Of a DNA stretch of 16,567 bases, positions 1 to 7,075 are shown one piece after another (position 1 is the stretch's first letter; every line of letters starts with the position of its first letter). The position numbers and the translations under genes were made by a program. Below the pieces are notes generated by a model, which searched no databases, had not been told where the DNA came from, and saw only the letters and a program-made list of their open reading frames with translations. The stretch spans positions 1 through 16,567 of the forward strand of contig CAJJMX010000014.1 in NCBI GenBank assembly GCA_905192935.1, given 5' to 3'. This DNA comes from an uncultured Mailhella sp. GTDB lineage: Bacteria > Desulfobacterota > Desulfovibrionia > Desulfovibrionales > Desulfovibrionaceae.

Positions 1-296
1 TTAATATCTGCATGACATTTGAAAGAAACATACCTCTACTCCCGCTCAGGATCATATCATTGGGAAGGGCTTATCATAAAGAGGGGCGACGCGGCAAGGC
101 GGAAGGTGGGCGACGGAGGGAAAAAAACATCCCCGTCCGAAGAATATAAGGATGACGCGCCGCTGCCAGCCGGCCTGAAAAAATGTTTTTCTCAGCTCCT
201 TGACTTGTTGGCGCAGTGTGCGAGAAAATACTCTCTGCCGTGCCAGCGCATGGCGCGGTCATACCATTGGGGCTTTTGCCCGGAAAGGATGCAGTC
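1..296. other. Upstream leader without a supported gene
   Basis: I see no convincing coding region here. Short open frames exist on both strands, but they lack ribosome-binding sites and recognisable protein features. The segment is AT-richer than the genes around it. It contains an A/T hairpin-like tract at 177-191 (GAAAAA, ATG, TTTTTC) just upstream of the promoter-like sequence at 200-229. Its 5' end may be the tail of an intergenic region belonging to a gene outside the window. Confidence 0.5.
200..229 (+). promoter_or_regulatory. Putative sigma-70 promoter for the M23 peptidase gene
   Basis: A -35-like TTGACT (200-205) is followed after 18 bases by a -10-like GAAAAT (224-229, four of six consensus bases). 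An A/T tract at 178-190 lies where an UP element would sit. The predicted start near 236 gives a leader of about 60 bases before the TTG start at 297. The assignment is by eye; the -35 is good and the -10 is mediocre. Confidence 0.4.
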
Positions 297-1670
297 TTGT
301 TTAGCAGAAGACAAATTTCCTATCGATCCTCGTCCCGGCGTTCTTCATCCGGGCTGTCCGTCATTGCCATGCTGCTGATCCTGGCGCTTGCCGGGGCCGG
401 TGCATATTTTCTCATGCGCGACCTGAGCGGCCCCTCCGTGAGCATGAATCCCGAACTCGCCGGCCGCGTGGGCCTTTTGCAGAACATTGAGCTCGACATG
501 TCCGACAAGTCCGGCGTGCAGTCCGTGTCCGTGGAGGTCAGGCGCGGCGACCAGAGCATGACCGTGCTCGACCAGACCTTCCCCACGCTGGAGAAGCGGC
601 AGAAGGTCTCCTTCAATCTGAAGGAAACGAAGCTTCCCGAGGGCGCCTTCGAGCTTGAGATCAGGGCCGTGGACGGCTCCTATGCCGGATTCGGCCGGGG
701 CAACACCACGAGCATCACCCTGCCTCTCGTGCTCGATTCCCAGCCTCCCCGCATCGCCGTGCGCACCGGTCCTCCGGCCATGTACCGCGGCGGCAGCGGC
801 CTCATCGTCTACACCGTCTCCGAAGACGTGACCCAGACGGGCGTGCGCGTGGGCAAGCTGTTCTTCCCGGGCTACAAGCAGGACAACGGGGCCTATGCCT
901 GTCTCTTCCCCTTCCCCATAGCGCTCAAGACCGGCGACTATCTGCCTGAGATCATGGCGCGCGATCTGGCGGGCAACGAGACTTCGAGCCGTCTTCTCGT
1001 GCATGCCCTCAACCGCAACTACCGTTCCGACACGCTGAACATTCCCGAGGCGTTCCTCAACTTCAAGGCCAGCGAGCTCGCCGCGCTCTGCCCCGAGGAA
1101 TCCACGCCGCTCACGCAGTATCTGTGCGCCAACAACAAGGTGCGCGAGGGCAACGACGAGACGCTCATCAAGGTGGCCGCCGATCCGGCCAACGTTTCCC
1201 CGCGCTTTTTGTGGAGCGGTTCGTTCCGCCGTCTGCCCCGTTCCGCGGTGAAGGCCAATTTCGGCGACTTCCGCACCTACGTGGACGGCAACCGTCAGAA
1301 GATCGACGAGCAGACCCACATGGGACTCGACCTTGCCTCCGTGGCCCACGCCGAAGTGCCCGCCGCGCAGAGCGGCCGCGTGGTGTGGGTGGATTATCTC
1401 GGCATACACGGCAACATGATCCTCATAGAGCACGGTCTCGGGCTCATGACCCAGTATTCCCACCTCAGCGAATACGGCGTGAAGGTGGGCGATGAGGTGA
1501 AGGCAGGTCAGATCATCGGCCGCACGGGAACGAGCGGGCTTGCCGGAGGCGATCATCTTCACTTCGGCGTGCTCGTGGGCGGCGTGCCCGTCCAGCCTCT
1601 GGAATGGCTGGACTCCACCTGGGTGAGGAACAACATCACGTCACGCCTCAACATCAATCTGAATCTGTAG
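297..1670 (+). CDS. Membrane-anchored M23 (LytM-type) zinc metallopeptidase
   Basis: Probable peptidoglycan endopeptidase, or an EnvC/NlpD-like hydrolase activator, acting in the periplasm. With the TTG start at 297 the protein has 457 residues: a short basic N-terminus, one membrane segment (about 19-39) and two beta-rich Ig-like regions (about 50-250, the second ending in a D-x-AGN turn). The C-terminal M23 domain (about 335-445) keeps the zinc and catalytic residues His341, Asp345 (HMGLD), His420 and His422 (HLHF), so it should be an active hydrolase. I chose TTG because AAAGGA at 284-289 lies 7 bases upstream; the in-frame GTG at 216 would put 27 extra residues before the anchor and has no Shine-Dalgarno sequence, and the ATG at 369 falls inside the membrane segment. 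It appears monocistronic, since a terminator-like hairpin follows. The family is certain; the substrate is not. Confidence 0.88.
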   Translation: MFSRRQISYRSSSRRSSSGLSVIAMLLILALAGAGAYFLMRDLSGPSVSMNPELAGRVGLLQNIELDMSDKSGVQSVSVEVRRGDQSMTVLDQTFPTLEKRQKVSFNLKETKLPEGAFELEIRAVDGSYAGFGRGNTTSITLPLVLDSQPPRIAVRTGPPAMYRGGSGLIVYTVSEDVTQTGVRVGKLFFPGYKQDNGAYACLFPFPIALKTGDYLPEIMARDLAGNETSSRLLVHALNRNYRSDTLNIPEAFLNFKASELAALCPEESTPLTQYLCANNKVREGNDETLIKVAADPANVSPRFLWSGSFRRLPRSAVKANFGDFRTYVDGNRQKIDEQTHMGLDLASVAHAEVPAAQSGRVVWVDYLGIHGNMILIEHGLGLMTQYSHLSEYGVKVGDEVKAGQIIGRTGTSGLAGGDHLHFGVLVGGVPVQPLEWLDSTWVRNNITSRLNINLNL

Positions 1671-1703
1671 GTATTCGCGTCCTGTCCGTGCGACAGCATC
1701 ACC

Positions 1704-1747
1704 GGGCCTGCGCAGAGCGGTCACACTCTGCCGGGCCCTCCCTTTTT
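1704..1747 (+). terminator. Rho-independent terminator after the M23 peptidase gene
   Basis: GGGCC (1704-1708) and CAGAG (1713-1717) pair with CTCTG (1726-1730) and GGCCC (1734-1738), with a small internal mismatch, followed by T5 at 1743-1747. A smaller hairpin (CTGTC/GACAG, 1682-1696) precedes it. The ribosome-binding site of the next gene is only 8 bases further on, so the element could also act as an attenuator in the leader of the oxidoreductase gene. Confidence 0.6.
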
Positions 1748-1766
1748 CTGCTTCAAGGAGACCGTC

Positions 1767-4700
1767 ATGCCCCACAAAGGGCCCCACATTTCCATATCCG
1801 CCGAGTATGTGGTCAACCGCATACTGCGCATCAATCTGGACGAATTCGAGCGCTGGCCGCAGAGCGTGCGGCAGCTCGCCATAGACATCGCCGAAGAACT
1901 GTTCCTTGTGGCGTACAATCCCTTCATTTCCGCCTCGGACGTGAAGAAGAGCGTCAACGAGCACTATCAGGCCGAGTCTCCTTCTCTGGCGCATCAGTAT
2001 GCCACGGCCATAAGCGAAGGCATCACCATGTTCTGGAGCGCCCACGAGGCGGAAATGGAATTCTGCCGCGAACTTGAGGGGCGTCTTGCGGACATCATGC
2101 CCGACGACTGCATCCTGCGCCGTCGCGGCGCGCTGGTGGCCGCCGCCACGGACGCCACGGACCTGCGCATGGAACTGCCTCTTCTCGTGGTGGAGCCCGA
2201 CACTCCCGAGCAGATAAGCGCCCTCGTGCGCCTGGCCAACGAAATGAAGTTCGCCATCATTCCCCGAGGCGGAGCTTCCGGTCTTACGGGCGGCGCCGTG
2301 CCTGCGCGCAAGCGCACCGTCATGGTGAGCACCACGCGCCTTACCGCGAGGTCGGTGAACAAGGCCGCGCGCACCATGACCTGTCAGGCCGGCGTGATCA
2401 CGCAGGACGCCATCGACTTCGCCGCCTCCAAGGGTCTGCTCTTCACCGTGGACCCGGCCTCCAAGACGGCATCCACCATCGGCGGCAACGTGTCGGAGAA
2501 CTCCGGCGGTCCCTTCTGCTTCGAATACGGCACCACCATCGACAATCTGCTCTCCTGGACCATGGTCATTCCCACGGGCGAGATCATACGCATCGAGAGG
2601 GTGAATCATCCCGGGCACAAGATCATGCCCGACGAGGACGTGGTCTTCGAGGTCAAGGACCTTTCCGGCGGCATGCGCAGCGTGGTGCGTCTGAAGGGCA
2701 ACGAGGTGCGGCATCCCGGCCTCGGCAAGGACGTGACCAACAAGCTCCTCGACGGTCTTCCCGGCATGCAGAAGGAAGGCATAGACGGCATCATCACCGA
2801 AGCCACCTTCGTGCTGCATCCCAGGCCCTCGCTCTCCCGCGTGATGGTGCTCGAGTTTTACGGCACGTCCATGGTCCCCGCGGCCGAGCTCGTGCGCAAG
2901 ATAGTGGATCTGCGCGACAGGATACGGCGGCAGGGCGGCGACGTGCACGTGTCCGCGCTGGAGGAGTTCAACTCCAAGTACGTGCAGGCCATCAACTATC
3001 AGCGCAAGTCCGACAGGCATGAGGGCAGCCCCATTTCCGTCATCATCGTGCAGGTGGACGGCAACGACGCCTATGTGCTCGACGACACCGTGGAGGCCAT
3101 CTACGCGCTTGCCGGAGACGATCCCCACGTGTTCGCCGCCATCGCAAAGGACGACAAGCAGGCCGCCGAATTCTGGGAGGACCGGCATCGTCTTTCGGCC
3201 ATAGCCAAGCGCACCTCCGGCTTCAAGATGAACGAGGACGTGGTGCTGCCCATGGTGAGCATCCCCGAGTTCGCGCATTATCTCGAAGGACTCAACGTTG
3301 TGGCCGCGGCCGACGCCTACCGCTTCGCCCTTCAGGAACTGTCCCGACTTCAGGGCTTCCCGCTGGAAGATCCGGCCTTCAACGAGGAGTTTTCCTTCGC
3401 CTCGCACGTGGCCGCGAGCGACGAGTCCAATCTCGACCCCTCCCTTGTGGATGAGGAAGTGGCCGCGCGTGCCGAGACATGGCTCACGGCGCAGAAGGAG
3501 CGCTTTCCCAGACTCGCCTCCCGCATCGACGCCATCGTGGCCTACATGAAGAGCAGCCGCATCGTCGTGGCCAGTCACATGCACGCGGGCGACGGCAACT
3601 GCCATGTGAACATCCCGGTCAACTCCAACGACCCGCGCATGATGGAGCACGCCGAGGATGTGGCCATGCAGGTCATGGCCAGGACCCAGGAGCTCGGCGG
3701 CGCGGTTTCCGGCGAACACGGCATAGGCATCACCAAGATAGCCTTCTTCGATCCCAGGCAGATGGAGAGCCTGCGCGAGTTCAAGATGCGCGTGGACCCC
3801 CGCGATCTGTTCAACCCCGGCAAGCTCGTCACCCGCAATCTGCCGGTGCGTCCGTTCACCTTCTCCTTCAACCGCCTCATTGAGGACATCCGGGAATCGG
3901 GCCTGCCCGACAAGGAATGTCTCATCCGTCTTCTTTCCCAGGTGCAGACCTGCACCCGCTGCGGCAAGTGCAAGCAGGTATGCCCCATGGTCTACCCCGA
4001 GCACTCCTTCCAGTACAATCCGCGCAACAAGAACCTCATTCTCGGCGCGCTCACCGAGGCCATCTACTATTCCCAGGTCACCACGGGACGGCCTTCCCCC
4101 GAGCTTCTCCAGGAGCTTCGGCATCTTGTGGAGCACTGCACGGGCTGCGGACGCTGCACGTCGGTGTGCCCGGTGAAGATCGAGTCGCCGGAAGTGGCCC
4201 TGAGCTCCCTTGCCTACGTCAAGCGCGAGGGCGAGGGCGGGCATCCCATCAAGTCGCAGGTCCTCAGCGTGCTTTCTTCCGATCCGTCGAAGCGCGTGCC
4301 CGCCTTTGCCAAGATGGCCGCCCTCGGCCAGAACGTGATGAACCAGTTCATTCCGCTGGTGCCCCGCGTGTGGCGCAGGCGCATGAGCAGTCCGCTCTTT
4401 TCCGGCAGAGGTCCGGCGCTCGGCATGGTGAGCATGTACGAGAGCCTGCATCTTGAAAAGAATGCGGCGGCGCACCTCTTCCTTCCCGTGAGCGGAGACA
4501 TTTCCGCACAGGGCGTGCTCGAAGGCCGCGTGCCCGCGGTCCTGTACTTTCCCGGCTGCGGCGGCAGCCTGTTCTACCGCCGCATCGCGCTTGCCTCCAT
4601 CGCGCTCATGATGTACGCGGGCGTGCCCGTGGTCATTCCCGGCAGACATCTTTGCTGCGGCTATCCGCTGCTTGCGGCGGGCGCCGCCGAGCAGTACGAG

Positions 4701-5423
4701 GTGAATCTCCAGCGCAACCGTCAGGTCATCGCCGCCACGCTTCAGGCGGCGGCCGAGGCCGGGTTCGACGTCAACATGCTCATCACCGCCTGCGGCTCGT
4801 GCCGCGACTCGCTCATGCGCCACGGTCTTACGGATCTTGACGGCAACGTGCTGCCGCACAACGACATCGTGCAGCTTCTCGTGGATCGTCTGCCCCACGG
4901 CGTGGAAGTGAGCCATGAGCGCATCATCTATCATTCCTCCTGCCATCCCGCTTGGTCCGGCGTGAAGGCCACCAAGGACGGAGGCAAGGTGGCAAGGGCG
5001 CTTGAGCGCATCACCGGAGCCTCCATCCTGCTCAATCCCGGCTGCTGCGGCGAATCCGGCGCAGGCGCCTACACCTGTCCGGATATCTACAACGTGCTGC
5101 GCGAGCGCAAGCGCGAGAGACTCGAAACCGCCCTTGCCGGCTACAAGGCGGATGCCCCGATCCTGGTGGGCTGCCCCTCCTGCAAGATAGGCATAGCCCG
5201 CACGCTCATGACCATGGACGTGAAGCATCCGGCCCGCGGCAAGGACAAGAGTTCGGAGGAGACGCCCGTCATCGACACGCACCGTCCCGTGCTGCACAAT
5301 GTCGAATGGCTGGCCGAAACGCTGCTCGGCAAGAACTGGCTTTCCGTGTTCAGGGCGCAGGCCTCCCGCACGGAAGGTCATCCCGGCGTGCGCGTGGTGT
5401 GCATGGAAGAAAGAAAGCGCTAG
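1767..5423 (+). CDS. Giant FAD/Fe-S oxidoreductase (D-lactate/glycolate dehydrogenase type) with two CCG domains
   Basis: A 1218-residue single-chain flavo-iron-sulfur oxidoreductase, probably oxidising a 2-hydroxy acid such as D-lactate. The N-terminal ~100 residues look like the DUF3683-type region. Next come an FAD-binding PCMH domain (about 130-270; RGGASGLTGG at 167-176) and an FAD-oxidase C domain with HAGDGN (606-611) and GEHGIG (649-654). Two ferredoxin-type motifs follow (C729/732/735/739 and C791/794/797/801), each able to bind a 4Fe-4S cluster. Two CCG modules complete the chain: FPGC, then C963-C964-G, then CGSC; and SSC, then C1093-C1094-G, then CPSC, both with the full CXnCCGXmCXXC pattern of HdrB/LutA/GlcF proteins. 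It equals a fused dehydrogenase subunit plus electron-transfer subunit. No signal peptide or membrane segment is visible, so it is probably cytoplasmic. AAGGAG at 1755-1760 sets the start. Substrate and electron acceptor are inferred. Confidence 0.88.
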   Translation: MPHKGPHISISAEYVVNRILRINLDEFERWPQSVRQLAIDIAEELFLVAYNPFISASDVKKSVNEHYQAESPSLAHQYATAISEGITMFWSAHEAEMEFCRELEGRLADIMPDDCILRRRGALVAAATDATDLRMELPLLVVEPDTPEQISALVRLANEMKFAIIPRGGASGLTGGAVPARKRTVMVSTTRLTARSVNKAARTMTCQAGVITQDAIDFAASKGLLFTVDPASKTASTIGGNVSENSGGPFCFEYGTTIDNLLSWTMVIPTGEIIRIERVNHPGHKIMPDEDVVFEVKDLSGGMRSVVRLKGNEVRHPGLGKDVTNKLLDGLPGMQKEGIDGIITEATFVLHPRPSLSRVMVLEFYGTSMVPAAELVRKIVDLRDRIRRQGGDVHVSALEEFNSKYVQAINYQRKSDRHEGSPISVIIVQVDGNDAYVLDDTVEAIYALAGDDPHVFAAIAKDDKQAAEFWEDRHRLSAIAKRTSGFKMNEDVVLPMVSIPEFAHYLEGLNVVAAADAYRFALQELSRLQGFPLEDPAFNEEFSFASHVAASDESNLDPSLVDEEVAARAETWLTAQKERFPRLASRIDAIVAYMKSSRIVVASHMHAGDGNCHVNIPVNSNDPRMMEHAEDVAMQVMARTQELGGAVSGEHGIGITKIAFFDPRQMESLREFKMRVDPRDLFNPGKLVTRNLPVRPFTFSFNRLIEDIRESGLPDKECLIRLLSQVQTCTRCGKCKQVCPMVYPEHSFQYNPRNKNLILGALTEAIYYSQVTTGRPSPELLQELRHLVEHCTGCGRCTSVCPVKIESPEVALSSLAYVKREGEGGHPIKSQVLSVLSSDPSKRVPAFAKMAALGQNVMNQFIPLVPRVWRRRMSSPLFSGRGPALGMVSMYESLHLEKNAAAHLFLPVSGDISAQGVLEGRVPAVLYFPGCGGSLFYRRIALASIALMMYAGVPVVIPGRHLCCGYPLLAAGAAEQYEVNLQRNRQVIAATLQAAAEAGFDVNMLITACGSCRDSLMRHGLTDLDGNVLPHNDIVQLLVDRLPHGVEVSHERIIYHSSCHPAWSGVKATKDGGKVARALERITGASILLNPGCCGESGAGAYTCPDIYNVLRERKRERLETALAGYKADAPILVGCPSCKIGIARTLMTMDVKHPARGKDKSSEETPVIDTHRPVLHNVEWLAETLLGKNWLSVFRAQASRTEGHPGVRVVCMEERKR

Positions 5424-5448
5424 AGAAGCTTCGGCGCATCCTGTGATG

Positions 5449-5481
5449 AAAGGCGGGACCTCGTCGGAGGTCCCGCCTTTT
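5449..5481 (+). terminator. Rho-independent terminator after the FAD/Fe-S oxidoreductase gene
   Basis: A perfect hairpin pairs AGGCGGGACCT (5451-5461) with AGGTCCCGCCT (5468-5478) around a 6-base loop. The T4 run at 5478-5481 overlaps the last stem base, and an A-run on the 5' side can extend the pairing. It begins 26 bases after the stop codon. Confidence 0.85.
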
Positions 5482-5628
5482 CGCGTCTTTTCAGGAAGCG
5501 TCTTTGGCTGTCCTTCCGATGCCCGTGAGGGAGAGGCTCTCCGGCGCGCGTCATTGTCCCGTCCCGAAATTTCATTGACCTCTCATGAGGGCCCGTTCAC
5601 TGTCATGAAAGAAGACAAGGAGGATGTC

Positions 5629-6060
5629 ATGATGGTGAAATCATGGAAGCAGACGGTTCTGGTTCTGGCGCTCACGCTCACGTTTGCGCTGCCGGGATGC
5701 CGGCATGCTCAGGTGTCGACCGAAGCCTCGCCTTCGGATACGCCGGTGGCCTCGCTGGACGGCTTTGTCTGGGAGACGTCGGCCCCGCAGTCCAAGCTGG
5801 ACTTCCTTCTCGGCGTGGAATGTGCGCTGGCCATGGAATCCGCGCTTGCCCAGGCGGCCCGGGAAAAGGGGGAGACCGTGCAGCTGTCGCTGTTTGCCAA
5901 CGGCTGGCAGATCGCCTTTCACGACACCACGCGGCCCGAGCTCGTGCGCAGGATAGACGAGTTCTATTACCGTAATCCCGATCAGAAGAACCGCCATGTC
6001 TTTGACGTGATATGGACGGAAATGGTGGTCCCTGCCGCGGAGCGGAATGCGCGGCGCTGA
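5629..6060 (+). CDS. Small hypothetical lipoprotein
   Basis: I do not recognise this family. The 143-residue product starts with two consecutive ATG codons (5629 and 5632) behind a strong AAGGAGG (5617-5623), which argues against the in-frame ATG at 5605 lying upstream of that site. Residues 1-24 form a lipoprotein signal: basic MMVKSWK, a hydrophobic stretch, then LPGC with Cys24 as the predicted lipidated residue (Pro at -2 is unusual but tolerable). The mature part is soluble and helical in appearance, with alternating acidic and basic segments, and no metal-binding or catalytic motif is evident. It is probably anchored to the cell envelope. It precedes the OsmB-like lipoprotein in the same orientation with a 118-base spacer. 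Confidence 0.72.
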   Translation: MMVKSWKQTVLVLALTLTFALPGCRHAQVSTEASPSDTPVASLDGFVWETSAPQSKLDFLLGVECALAMESALAQAAREKGETVQLSLFANGWQIAFHDTTRPELVRRIDEFYYRNPDQKNRHVFDVIWTEMVVPAAERNARR

Positions 6061-6122
6061 GAACGGCGAAGGCGCGGACGCACCAGGCAGGGGAGCGGCG
6101 GGCGCCGAAGGTCCGTGGCCTG

Positions 6123-6149
6123 CCGGAGCCCGGAATTTTTCCGCTCCGG
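6123..6149 (+). repeat. Imperfect hairpin ahead of the OsmB-like gene
   Basis: CCGGAG (6123-6128) pairs with CTCCGG (6144-6149), and inside it CGGAA (6131-6135) pairs with TTCCG (6139-6143) around a TTT loop, with two unpaired bases on the 5' side. No T-run follows, so it is unlikely to be a terminator. It ends 18 bases before the AGGAG ribosome-binding site of the next gene and may affect mRNA stability or translation. Confidence 0.4.
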
Positions 6150-6178
6150 AGAGAAACCTTTGCAGACAGGAGCAAGTC

Positions 6179-6421
6179 ATGACTTCATTCGGTACGGCGG
6201 CGGTGGCGGCGGCCTTGTGCGCGACGCTGTCCTTCGGGGCGGCGGGGTGCACGGGCATGAACAGGACCCAGCAGGGAGCGCTTTCCGGTACGGCCGTGGG
6301 CGCGCTGGCCGGTGCGGGCATATCGGCCATTGCCGGAGGCAGCGGCACCATGGGAGCGCTCATAGGAGGCGGCCTCGGCGCGATCGCGGGCGGCATCTAC
6401 GGACATGAGAAGGACAGATAG
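6179..6421 (+). CDS. OsmB-like glycine-zipper lipoprotein
   Basis: An 80-residue envelope lipoprotein. Residues 1-24 are a signal sequence ending in the lipobox GAAGC, with Cys24 as the lipidated residue. Residues about 33-75 form a glycine zipper of repeated small-residue/glycine spacing (ALSGTAVGALAGAGISAI, then ALIGGGLGAIAGGIYG), the Gly-zipper-2TM type seen in E. coli OsmB and related stress lipoproteins. It ends with a short charged tail, HEKDR. AGGAG at 6168-6172, six bases before the ATG, fixes this start rather than an upstream in-frame codon. Proteins of this kind are thought to sit in or against the outer membrane, sometimes under osmotic or stationary-phase control; no such control element is visible here. 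The match rests on general architecture, so orthology to osmB is not claimed. Confidence 0.75.
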   Translation: MTSFGTAAVAAALCATLSFGAAGCTGMNRTQQGALSGTAVGALAGAGISAIAGGSGTMGALIGGGLGAIAGGIYGHEKDR

Positions 6422-6457
6422 CTTGCCGCATGGCCCGTTTTGTGCGAGATTTCGGGC

Positions 6458-6844
6458 ATGAAAGAACAGGACCTCAAGTTTTTTTCGGGTGTTGCCGCCC
6501 TTGGCGGAGCGCGGTCATGCCGGATGATGAGCTTTGCGCCGTCGGCCTCCGCCGTGCTGCTTTCGAGCCTCGAGTCCGTCTGCCCGCCGCTGCTGCTCGG
6601 CTGCGTCCGCAGGCTTTTTCCCGGTCTGTCCCTGACCGTGACCGAAGAGGAGCGGGCGGCTCTCGGCGTCCCGGAGGACGGCGACGTGGAAGTGTTCTGC
6701 CGCCTCGCCGTTCCCGAAGCCGACCCGCTTTCGGCAGGCTTCGATCTTTCGCGTCTCGTGCTCGTGGCTCCTTCCTCGGGCAGGGCTCTGGAAGTGCGGC
6801 GTCCTGACGCTTCGGTCGTGGCTCTGAAAAAGGGCGGAGCCTGA
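6458..6844 (+). CDS. Divergent FliW-like flagellar assembly factor
   Basis: A 128-residue protein whose layout follows FliW, the factor that binds flagellin and antagonises the translational regulator CsrA. Points of match: a short N-terminal strand with FSGV where FliW has FPEGIPGF; a LSSLES...PPLLLGC segment where FliW has LQSVDDPELAF; the RRLFPGLSLTVTEEERAALGV stretch, where FliW has an FPDYxxELxxEDLxxLGL-like region; and the DVEVFCRLAVPE...GFDLSRLVLVAP segment, corresponding to the LAIVTVP...ANLKAPIVIN region. The resemblance was judged by eye. The chain is about 20 residues shorter than usual and the first strands are degenerate. The ATG at 6458 is preferred; TTG at 6440 is an alternative, and neither has a strong Shine-Dalgarno sequence. 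No csrA or flagellar gene lies nearby, which is unusual. It follows the OsmB-like gene after 36 bases and is probably cotranscribed with it. Confidence 0.62.
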   Translation: MKEQDLKFFSGVAALGGARSCRMMSFAPSASAVLLSSLESVCPPLLLGCVRRLFPGLSLTVTEEERAALGVPEDGDVEVFCRLAVPEADPLSAGFDLSRLVLVAPSSGRALEVRRPDASVVALKKGGA

Positions 6845-6881
6845 GCAGAAAGCCGTTTTTCCCCGCGTTTTCGTTTTCCCT

Positions 6882-6930
6882 GAAGGCAGGCCGTGAGAGG
6901 AGCATCCTTTCGCCTCCCCGGACTGCCTTC
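6882..6930 (+). repeat. 8-bp-arm inverted repeat in the 3' region of the fliW-like gene
   Basis: GAAGGCAG (6882-6889) is perfectly complementary to CTGCCTTC (6923-6930). The enclosed sequence can form a second short stem (GAGG/CCTC) and includes an AGAGGAGC segment. No T-run follows, so this is not the terminator, which lies downstream at 6943-6978. It may be an mRNA 3'-end structure or part of a small RNA released from this region. Confidence 0.35.
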
Positions 6931-6942
6931 TGAGCGTCCCCG

Positions 6943-6978
6943 GCGTCTTCGTGCCTGCCGCAACGAAGGCGCTTTTTT
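6943..6978 (+). terminator. Strong rho-independent terminator after the fliW-like gene
   Basis: GCGTCTTCGT (6943-6952) pairs with ACGAAGGCGC (6963-6972) over 10 bp including one T-G wobble, around a 10-base loop, followed by T6 (6973-6978). It separates the lipoprotein/FliW-like group from the AAA+/WYL pair. Confidence 0.88.
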
Positions 6979-7075
6979 GTATCTTGTTGATTCTGCTTGA
7001 AATAAAAGACGTCGACGATGCTCGGAATCTGGAACGACGATCCTTTATGTTTTTTGGGAACGAAAGGAGTCGGAC

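Noticed and set aside
345..1562. 405-codon minus-strand frame opposite the M23 peptidase
   Set aside because: His/Gly/Ala-rich shadow frame without motifs, lying opposite a gene with intact zinc-binding residues.
1641..5381. A 1246-codon open frame on the minus strand opposite the FAD/Fe-S oxidoreductase
   Set aside because: It is a GC-driven shadow: His/Gly/Ala/Val-rich composition, no domain or ribosome-binding site, and the plus strand encodes clear motifs throughout.
5530..5542. GGAGAGGCTCTCC palindrome upstream of the first lipoprotein gene
   Set aside because: The stem leaves essentially no loop, there is no T-run, and there is no nearby regulator to bind it; probably chance.
5575..5604. 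Possible promoter TTGACC ahead of the lipoprotein gene
   Set aside because: The -35 is good, but no -10 element with more than about two matches occurs at 16-19 bases, so I did not annotate it.
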